A model generated the notes under the pieces. That model was not told the origin of the DNA. It made no database searches and saw nothing but the letters and a program-made list of their open reading frames with translations. DNA of 64,000 nt from Phymorhynchus buccinoides (Eukaryota; Mollusca; Gastropoda; Neogastropoda; Raphitomidae). The stretch is from assembly GCA_017654935.2 (NCBI GenBank), contig CM065710.1, positions 22,791,394-22,855,393 on the forward strand. Reading direction: 5' to 3'. The position numbers and the translations under genes were made by a program. Shown here piece after piece: positions 56,519 through 64,000 of this stretch. Each line of letters opens with the position of its first letter. Position 1 is the stretch's first letter.

Positions 56519-57907
56519 CACTAGAAGAAAAGCAAAAGCAAAAACGAAAACGATTACTTAATTCCAATTTATTCCAGACTATCTAATTACAGTATATGGA
56601 AACCACACGCAATCGTAATGCCGTGATGTAAAACAGGAGGTGAATCATAGAACTATACAATTCACTCAGCTTAATAACATGTTCTGCCATCATCTATGAA
56701 CACAGATTAACATAACACGCAGGATACATGTTTTAAATACATCTATGCGTCCCTTCTATGCTTTCTTGCACATAATCTGACACACCACAGATCAGGCACA
56801 TTTGACACACACATGCATGCGCATACACGCACGCACGCACATGCACACAGAGATTTGGTAAAACACTCGTTTCTCTATTTATTCTCCTTCACACACACAC
56901 ACACACATGCACCCCACACAGATTTTATAAAATTAAAATCCTTTTCCATTTATTCTTCGTCACAGAACGATCACACTACCACTATTCAATCACCTACACT
57001 CACACAAATCCATGTTCACATCTTCAGATTCAAACCGCTCAAAGCAAACATAACAAGAGGCAAAGAAAAAAACAATACTAAAATGAAACACCACACAATT
57101 TTTCCAAGGGTAAAACCAAGACATTTTCAAACACTTGTGATGAAGTTACAATACTAATGGCATGCTGGGTTAATAATAATTAATCAATTATTTATTTATT
57201 TATAATAATACGCAAACAAGCATATATTACATGTCTCCCCACATTCCAACAGCCACTAAAAAAAAAAAATGAAATCATCAAAGAATCAGACTGATGTGTT
57301 TTTTATCATAAGACACCCACACTTCTTCTAGGTGATTTTTTTTCTTTAATTTTTCTTTTCAAATGATTATACTGAAGGTGGAAGAAGAAAAATAAAACAC
57401 CCCACTACACCGCAAGAAGAAAAGAAAAATCTTCCGTTTTCAAACTGGCAGCTCAAAATTAAAATATTAACGAACCAACCGTATCTCCTGCCAGTTGCAA
57501 AGAAGATTGAAGATGAAAAAAAAAAATCACAAAAAAATTACAAATCACACAGCCAAACCGATGCAAACTGCACTGTTTCCCATCGTCGATTTAAACTCCG
57601 CCCGAATCATCACGCAGTAGGGTTTACGGTTTTCTTTTTCCTTTCCCTGAAAAGCATCAATCCAACGACAAATTCCTCACACTTTTTTTCCTCTTCTTTT
57701 CCTCGACGATCCCCGTTGACTTTTAATCCAAAAAGGAAATTCCTCTGCTGTTTCATACACACGCCTCCTTCCATGGGTAGGACATTTTCTTTTCCTGCCC
57801 CTTCTCATATAATCCATTAGGAGAGGACCGGGGGGGGGGGGGGGGAGAGGGGGATGCTGGGGGGGTAGTTTTCTTTTTAAAGAGGGAGGATTGGTGGAGG
57901 TGGGGGG
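56519..57907. other. Region downstream of ZFAND stop, possible 3' UTR
   Basis: On the minus strand the stop codon is at 57910-57908. AATAAA-type signals (TTATTTATTTATT on the plus strand) lie at 57188-57203, about 710 bases downstream, and might serve for polyadenylation. CA repeats lie at 56805-56850 and 56890-56915, and a G run at 57830-57846. Confidence 0.4.
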
Positions 57908-58056
57908 TTATATTTTCTGGACTTTGGATCCCACGATGACGGGGTTGTGTTTGCGTATCTGCTCCTGGCCGTGCTCCTTGTAGTCGAAGGTACATTGGTG
58001 CTTGTCTGAGTACCGGTGTAAGCTGCAGTACAGACCTCCGCAGCGGCACTGGAAAC
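57908..58056 (-). CDS. zfand5/6: ZFAND exon: AN1 domain end and C-terminus
   Basis: Acceptor CTGGCCCCAG before 58056; TAA at 57910-57908. Contains AN1 cysteines and histidines in [13 protein letters not shown] and C-T-F-D-Y. Confidence 0.92.
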
Positions 58057-58623
58057 CTGGGGCCAGGAAGGAAAAAAAGTTGAGCAGCGATGGCATAAAC
58101 AACTTCGTTAACACTTTATTCTGTGTGCACTTGTCATAATGTTCTCATTAGTAATCTGTCCAAAACTTAAAGTAGTCTTTACTGCCTCTGACAAAAAAAA
58201 AACCCCAAAAAACCCCACCTATATCTAAGTGGTATTTATGTCAAACGTGTGCGTGCTATTTTCCTGTTCATCAATGTAGGTCTATAGCAGTTTTTTAATT
58301 TAATGCTCTACAAATGTTAATATGTGTGCATGCTTTTTAAAAAACCCACCTATATCTAAGTGGTATTTATGTCAAACGTGTGCGCGCTATTTTCCTGTTC
58401 ATTAATGTAGGTCTATAGAGGTTTTTTTAAATGTAATGCTCTACAAATGTTAATATGTGCGCGCGCTTTGATTTGATTTCTATCAAGATTTAGCGCTGTA
58501 TAAAATATATACTATATGCTGTTGTTGTTGTGATCTGTATGAGTGAGAGAAAGACTCAGGCTATGAGACTGAGAGAAACAAAAAGAAAGAGACAGGCACG
58601 CTGACAAAGAAAGGGAGGCAGAC

Positions 58624-58667
<44 letters not shown>

Positions 58668-58704
58668 GGAGGGAGGGAGGGAGGGAGGGAGGGAGGGAGA
58701 GGGA

Positions 58705-58749
<45 letters not shown>

Positions 58750-58760
58750 AGGGAGAGAGA

Positions 58761-58808
<48 letters not shown>

Positions 58809-61484
58809 CATTTCAATGGGATTTTTGTCTCTTTTCCCATCAGGCCACCAATACGTCATACCATTATACGTCATTCAGTCATCCTCTTGTTTTTCTACAT
58901 CTACAACATGATTAATGCCATTACAGGCTAAGCTTGTCCACATGTTTTCTCTATCTGTCTGTGTGTTTGTCTGTCTCTCTCTCCCTCTCTCAAATATGTG
59001 TGTCAAATATACACACTACCTCAAATTTTTATGGCAATAAAAGTTCTGTTCTGTTCATACACATACTCTCTCATGCGCGTGCCTGCATGCATAATGCATT
59101 GCATTGAGCCTTTTTTTTTTAGGTTTAAAGTTATAGTAGTACATTATGGCACATCACTTTAAAAAATGACCCCCCCCCCATTTTCTGCAGTCAGGGGTCC
59201 TATGGCCCGTGAAGTGTAAAAACAATGTGAAGCTCTGAACGTGGTACTTGTTGCCAAAGCCCCGGTGACTGTACGCACCTGTCAGTCCAACCTTTTTACG
59301 ACAGGTGAAGCAGCGGTTCTTCTTGGTCTTCTTGTCCTTGTCCCCGTCCCCGTCCCCCGCACTGTCCTCCATGTCCACACCCCCTGCCGGACACAGGAGC
59401 ACAACGCTGGTCATCAGAACAGGCACGCCACTCTGCTAACTCTTCCACTGCCAGTCGCATTTTAGCACCACAGTGATTTAACACCCATGTCACTAAAGCC
59501 GGCGACAGACTATGTGACTGCCTCATGTGACTCGATCAGGTCGTGACGTTTCACCTCATTTGCATACCATGCTGCTCGATCGGTCTGACTCAGTCGGCCC
59601 CAGTCAGGTGACAGGGCCGAATAGGGCGAGTTCTAAATTTCACTGATCGAGTCTGATCGAGTCAGATGGCTTGTGACCTCTTCTGTGCGGGAAACGAAAT
59701 TTGGTCCACATCACGACCTGATCGAGTCATATGAGGCAGTCGCATAGTCTGTCACCCGCTTAAAAGGCATCAAAATTGGGGTACATTATCCAAAGACCCT
59801 ATTGTCTTAGTTTTGGGAAGTAAGGATAGACCCTATTTTATATGTCACAGAAGAATCCCCAATACTACAGATGGATTTTGTTCTACCCAGGTAGATTTAA
59901 TGGAATGTTTTGGCTGAAATATGGCTGGCGGTGAAAGTGTTAATAGCCATCTATGACTGCCAGTGCCACACAGCACAAGGGGCAGCTGCTATTCCGGCGG
60001 GCTGGGATAAACTTTTGTTTTGTAGTGGGGATGCTTTGCCCACGCTACATGATACATCCTGCCCAAAGGACAGCTGGCGTTGGGGAAGTTCCCAAAGGGA
60101 TGTTCAACGCGCACGTAACTGCGCTGTGAAAGGCTTCCACTCTATAAAACAAACAATTGAAAAAAGAAAGCTGCGAAACTTCCTGAAATTTAGACTTTTT
60201 TTGGTTTTCTTTGTCAGACATTTTTGGCTTCTTTTTAAAAACTCCATTTAATACCCATTTCTTGAGTAAGACTTCCCCTAAAAAAGAAAGCATCCTGAAA
60301 TTTAGAGATGTTTGTTTTTTCTTTATAAGTCAATAAAAAAACAAAAGCCCATAATAGACATTTTTTACTTTTTTGTGATTCATACTCATTTATGGCTTTC
60401 TTAGTCTATCTTTCATTTAAAAAAAAATAAAACTTGTGTATTTTCTAATTGCTACAGGAAGCCATAACAAGACAACGATGATACGAGATCAACGCAGTGC
60501 TCAAAATTATTATATGAAACATTGTATCTAGCCCATAAAGCATATCCAGCCAACTCCAGTGTGCTGGTAAAATCCAGCAAAATGCACGCCCCATAGCACG
60601 AGTTACCACTCTTGCATTGTAGTTTATACAGTGCATTTAATTGTATCTTCAAAACCAGTGGCAGAAGGAGAAGGGGGGTGGAAGGCCAGAATCACTGCAA
60701 GTCAAACATGTCTCAACATTTCAGGGGGTCTATCTTTGTCATTTTTAAAAACATTTTCGTAAAACTGCGTCAGGTGTAATTTTGCTACGCATAGGGACGC
60801 ATATATATGCGCTTTAACATTAACACTGAAAGATGACCCCTAAAATCTTAGAGGTACCTGTTGGCTTTCCGTGTGTACGTGGGTGCACTAACTTTGACCC
60901 ACAGATTTCAAAGACAGAATTAACACTGTAACACCACCTACTTTTTCACATCAATGGGGGAAAAAGTTGTAATTTGTAAAACCTGTGGGCTTTCTTCCAC
61001 AACAACAATTAGAGATTGTTAATGAGCTAATGTAGGTGAACATCCAGCGAAATGCATGCCCTATAGCATGAGTTACCAATCTTGCAATATAATTATGCGG
61101 TGTTAATCTTAACGCACAAATATGCGACTATGAACGAGGCTCAAAAATGTCATCTGACGCACTGGGTTTCAGGCCAGCTAATCACTAAATGTTGCAAACT
61201 TTCAACCGACGCATAGTTTTTTTCATATTTGTTTTAATTTTTAAAAATTATAACATCCAGGTGACCCCTTCAAAATCTAGAGCCATATTTCACACTCCGA
61301 TTGTGGTCCCCTGACTTTGAAGACAGAATTCACATTGATTACAACATTTTGTTGTGCGTTTTCATTGCGGCCTTACCAGTGGCGCCCTCTTCGCTGCCTC
61401 CTGCCTCTCTGTCCTGGGTGGCGGTGGCCACGGGTACTGTGGGGCTGGCCGTCTCCAGCGTCTGGCTGGACGGACTGTCCTCAT
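57908..61484 (-). CDS. zfand5/6: ZFAND5/6-type AN1 zinc-finger protein, last three coding exons
   Basis: Exons 61484-61377, 59383-59279 and 58056-57908, all joined in phase 1. Family members bind ubiquitin with an N-terminal A20 finger and act in proteasomal degradation, stress responses and mRNA decay. Here the first exon is an acidic Ser/Thr/Pro-rich linker, the second ends with the start of the AN1 domain ([13 protein letters not shown]), and the third completes it ([29 protein letters not shown]) and has the typical end [16 protein letters not shown], close to that of ZFAND5/6. The A20 exon is not in the window and should be beyond 64000. ZFAND5 and ZFAND6 cannot be told apart here. Confidence 0.9.
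58057..59278. other. ZFAND intron with duplicated segment and GA repeats
   Basis: A segment of about 131 bp (CACCTATATCTAAGTGGTAT to TGTTAATATGTG) is duplicated in tandem at 58217-58470. GA/GGGA microsatellite at 58628-58803. A LINE-tail-like ATTTAGCGCTGTATAAA lies at 58488. No other gene. Confidence 0.75.
59279..59383 (-). CDS. zfand5/6: ZFAND exon: linker and AN1 start
   Basis: Acceptor TGTCCGGCAG before 59383, donor GTGCGTA after 59279. Encodes [34 protein letters not shown], and joins the next exon as LTGFQCRC. Confidence 0.9.
59436..59943. mobile_element. piggyBac-like MITE interrupted by another MITE
   Basis: Left part CTAACTCTTCCACTGCCAGT to ACCCATGTCACTAAA; right part AAGGCATCAAAATTGGGG to TGGCGGTGAAAGTGTTAA. 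Joined, they match 49952-50207. It starts only about 50 bases upstream of the ZFAND exon. Confidence 0.85.
59497..59761. mobile_element. Nested MITE with about 50-bp TIRs
   Basis: GCCGGCGACAGACTATGTGA at the left and TCGCATAGTCTGTCACCCGC at the right; arms continue with CTGCCTCATGTGACTCGATC and the matching GATCGAGTCATATGAGGCAG. TAAA on both sides may be the target duplication. Confidence 0.87.
59944..61376. repeat. ZFAND intron with dispersed repeat carrying 62-bp satellite-like monomers
   Basis: CCAGCAAAATGCACGCCCCA, TAGCACGAGTTACCA recurs as CCAGCGAAATGCATGCCCTA at 60570 and 61040. Satellite-like monomers lie at 60825-60950 and 61255-61350 (CTAGAGCCATATTTCACACT, GACTTTGAAGACAGAATT). Two retroposon family A-like blocks lie near 59975-60110. 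No further exon is seen. Confidence 0.65.
61377..61484 (-). CDS. zfand5/6: ZFAND exon: acidic linker
   Basis: Acceptor GCTGACAG before 61484, donor GTAAGG after 61377. Encodes [20 protein letters not shown] and [16 protein letters not shown]. Low conservation is normal here; the call rests on splice sites, phase and position between the other exons. Confidence 0.75.
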
Positions 61485-61760
61485 CTGTCAGCAAACCACG
61501 TCAATGCTCAGTTCAGTGTTCATTCTTGCCCACAGTTAGCTGTGTGAATATGTATGTATACAGAGTGTGTCTCAAGTCTCAGCAAACCACGTCAATGCTC
61601 AGTTCAGTGTTCATTCTTGCCCACAGTTAGCTGTGTGAATATGTATGTATACAGTGTGTGTCTCAAGTCTCAGCAAACCACGTCAATGCTCAGTTCAGTG
61701 TTCATTCTTGCCCACAGTTAGCTGTGTGAATATGTATGTATACAGTGTGTGTCTCAAGTC
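61485..61760. repeat. 95-bp tandem repeat beginning at the exon's acceptor
   Basis: Three units of CAGCAAACCACGTCAATGCT, CAGTTCAGTGTTCATTCTTG and CCCACAGTTAGCTGTGTGAA. The first starts at the intron side of the 61484 acceptor, so acceptor-proximal intron sequence is repeated. Confidence 0.9.
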
Positions 61761-61764
61761 ACCC

Positions 61765-62065
61765 ATCTTCTTCTTCTTCGTCGATTGCTCAGACAGTTTC
61801 ATGTCAATTATGAGTGTAGATCTATGCGTCATGTTGCCGTTATGTGCCTAATTAAGCTTGTCCGTCTTCGGCTGAGGGAAATCTTTGTAAGAGTTTCTTG
61901 AAAAAAGGCAGGAGAATTGACTAGTAAGGCAGAAAGATAGCCAATGACAGTAAGCAAAGGGAAAAGGCAGAGTCAAAGAGAGCGACAGATTAAAGGAAGT
62001 TACAAGCACATAATTTCCAGAAGGTAGGGAACTATTTGTACAAAAGAGCCCTCCCCGGCATCCCC
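61765..62065 (-). mobile_element. Retroposon family A
   Basis: Starts with the (CTT)n tail complement and includes GTTGCCGTTATGTGCCTAAT, GTCCGTCTTCGGCTGAGG, AAAGGCAGGAGAATTGACTA and ACATAATTTCCAGAAGG. Confidence 0.8.
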
Positions 62066-62489
62066 CGGAAGGAGTCTCCCACCTGACGCATTGGATTTCA
62101 GACCAGTGCATCACTAAATGTAACAGTTTTTTTAATGTGATGCACAGTTTAAAAAAAAAAGATGTTAAGTAGGAGTCAATACGAGCCATTGACCCTGGTC
62201 CCCTGATAATCTAGAACTCTGCAGATGCATACAATGCATACACGTAGATATGTAATGTTTGTATGTATGTATGTATGTATGTATGTATGTATGTATGTAT
62301 GTATGTATGCTAAGGTATTTGCATACTATTACTTGTATGAAAGTTGCATAATTTGTATACTGTAAACATACATACATGCATGCATGTACGTACTTTGTAG
62401 CCTGTCTAAGTTAAGATAGATAATTATAGATAAACGGTTGTATGCATGAGCATGATGCGTGCGTGTGTGTTTCACTGTCTACGTATTTT
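62066..62489. repeat. Satellite-like dispersed repeat and (GTAT)n microsatellite
   Basis: CCTGACGCATTGGATTTCAG, CAGTGCATCACTAAATGT matches 61155-61200; GACCCTGGTCCCCTGATAAT then CTAGAA resembles the 62-bp monomer. (GTAT)n at 62260-62310. Confidence 0.65.
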
Positions 62490-62665
62490 GTTACTTTTGG
62501 TACTTTATAGTCATAGAGGCGTCTCCGTGAAATTCGGGTTGCTCCCACTTGGAGAGCGCGTCGCAGCCAGCTACATATTGTGTCTTTGTGTTTGTGTTGA
62601 TTTGTTTTATCGCTGCAAAAAGAATTTCTTGAGAAATGGACAATAAAAAATGATGCCCTGGATTG
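62490..62665 (+). mobile_element. SINE family B with retroposon tail
   Basis: TTGGTACTTTATAGTCATAG, GTGAAATTCGGGTTGCTCCC, ACTTGGAGAGCGCGTCGCAG, then TCGCTGCAAAAAGAATTTCT and AATGGACAATAAAAAATG. Confidence 0.75.
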
Positions 62666-62739
62666 TAGGCCAGTACCAAGCATAGCAAATTTTCATAGTT
62701 TTTGTGTGTGTTTTTTCCTTTCTTTTTTTAATGTTAAAA

Positions 62740-62885
62740 ATCATGCAAAGAGATCCCTCCCAAAAAATACTCAGTGCACACTCTAAAAATCTAGAGGCAT
62801 ATTTCATGCACTGATTCTGACCCCCTGATTGTGAAGATAAACTGAACATTGATGTTAACATTTCTTTTTTAACAAAATGACATGT
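62740..62885. repeat. Single dispersed monomer related to the 62-bp satellite
   Basis: AAAATCTAGAGGCATATTTC, ATGCACTGATTCTGACCCCC, TGATTGTGAAGATAAACTGA. This is the closest single-copy relative of the array at 18890-20764. Confidence 0.8.
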
Positions 62886-63446
62886 GGCTTGACACCAAAA
62901 TGGTTGACATTACTTTGCCTCAAGTTATGGGCTAGCAGTAAAGTGAGAGAGAGAGCTGAATACAGAGAAAAAAGACGGTATGGTAGTGGTAGTGTCACAT
63001 ATCGCATGATGCCATTGATGGGTTACCCGCTTAATTATGTATGCGCATGCATTTGCATACATGTGTGTGTGAATGAGTGTATGTACTATGTGTGCTCCTC
63101 TGTGTATGCGTTTGTCTGGTCAGTCAGTGTGTATCACTAGTATATATATATATATATATATATTATACTAGCAAAACAAAACAGAATAAAAACTAAACAA
63201 GAAAGAGTTTGCTTTCCCAATATTTCGGCTTTTTATTGCCTTGGACGCGGGACAGACAGTAGAACAAACTTGACGTAACAAATACAACACGTAACTTTTC
63301 CTGATGTCATTTGTGTGACACACTTTCTGTGTGTATGATTAGATTGTGTTGCAGTGTGTGTGTGTGTGTGTGCGCTTGCGCGTGTGTATGTATGTGTGTG
63401 TGTGTGTGTTTGATAATTCCTTTAGACTATTGACTCCACATAATAA
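62886..63446. other. ZFAND upstream intron, no exon recognised
   Basis: (TA)n at 63140-63163, TG repeats at 63355-63410. A hammerhead-like motif on the minus strand lies at 63205-63260. No A20 finger exon is seen. Confidence 0.5.
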
Positions 63447-63828
63447 ATCGTCGGTGAAATTCAAAAACCTTGTACCTCGAATTTTGTTTTTTTTTAGTTA
63501 GATACATAGTCAGCTTTCCAATTTTTCCTGCCACCTTCCACCAAAAGCTTGAATCTCTAACGACTTTCTATCTGGGGTAAATGAGGTTGTGAAAATAGAC
63601 GAAAAACTCGTAAGTCCAAAATTCAGATCTCGTTAAGGACAAAAACCTAGTATTTTCGTTCTTTTCAAGTCTAAAAACAAAAACAAAAAACAAATGCAGG
63701 ACTGAACTCACAATGTCTTGAACAACATATTCATCAATCGTGGTCAACGTGGTTAATTCTTAAAACATATTTTCATTTTTCTCAAAACTACCAAAATTGA
63801 GATACAAGGTTTTGGGATTTCACAGACG
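63447..63828. mobile_element. TIR element (TCGTCGGTGAAATTC family), without nested insertion
   Basis: TCGTCGGTGAAATTCAAAAA at the left; TTGAGATACAAGG and GGGATTTCACAGACGA at the right. Interior matches 50407-51062. Confidence 0.85.
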
Positions 63829-63889
63829 AAATATTCATCTCCCAGTACAGTCTCTCAATCTCTCTCTCTGCCCTCTACTTTTTTCTCCT

Positions 63890-64000
63890 ATATTTTTTTT
63901 TCCCCACGTTTTTCCAAAAATCTTCCCCCCCCCCCCCCCCACCCCCCCCCCCCCCCCCCCCCCCCCCCCCTTTTTCTCTCTCTCTTTTCTCTCTCTCTAG
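63890..64000. repeat. Poly-C and CT-rich tract at the window edge
   Basis: T run, then a C run of over 40 bases from 63925 to 63970 with one A, then (CT)n. Confidence 0.95.

Noticed and set aside
56078..56586. Long frames with eight-residue repeats on both strands
   Set aside because: A 24-bp satellite keeps frames open automatically; no flanking gene structure.
61484..64000. A20 zinc-finger exon expected upstream in ZFAND5/6
   Set aside because: No frame with the A20 cysteine pattern was found here; it is probably beyond the right edge.

Overview
The window is eukaryotic nuclear DNA: split genes with GT-AG introns, long microsatellites, and many transposon families. The mix of a DIRS element, CR1/L2/jockey-type LINEs, tRNA-derived SINEs, Tc1 and piggyBac-like MITEs suggests a lophotrochozoan, probably a marine mollusc such as a gastropod. 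That is an inference from repeat content, not a proven identification. A 500-base assembly gap lies at 14750-15249.

Three protein-coding genes can be supported, all on the minus strand. (1) A ZCCHC8 orthologue, partial, with exons between about 14.5 kb and 1.04 kb; its PSP domain lies beyond the left edge and its start is lost in or beyond the gap. It is a component of the nuclear exosome targeting (NEXT) complex. A nearly complete 6.47-kb DIRS retrotransposon sits in one of its introns, in the same orientation. (2) A four-exon C2H2 zinc-finger gene (31844 to 20895, about 1581 codons) with an N-terminal coiled coil, nine zinc fingers and a last exon holding 13 tandem 27-residue repeats. (3) The last three coding exons of a ZFAND5/6-type AN1 zinc-finger gene (61484 to 57908); its A20 exon should lie beyond the right edge.

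The rest is intron or intergenic sequence. 1-15.3 kb: ZCCHC8 introns with TG repeats, foldback elements, a 21-bp satellite, MITEs and the DIRS element. 15.3-20.9 kb: spacer with minisatellites and an 1.9-kb satellite of 62-bp units. 20.9-31.9 kb: the zinc-finger gene, whose introns hold duplicated pieces of its own exons. 32-57.9 kb: a transposon-rich intergenic region with a CR1-type LINE split by an L2-type LINE, a Tc1 remnant, several palindromic MITEs and a foldback retroposon with a 17-bp target duplication. 57.9-64 kb: the ZFAND gene and further repeats.

The recurring theme is birth of tandem repeats from older sequence. A 21-bp array grew from the end of a MITE, a 62-bp array from a dispersed repeat, a 66-bp array from an exon/splice-donor edge, and an 81-bp array expanded inside a coding exon. 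No convincing new defence, metabolic or RNA system was found; the best candidates for follow-up are the zinc-finger gene, the DIRS element with an in-frame UGA just before its catalytic tyrosine, and the satellite seeds.
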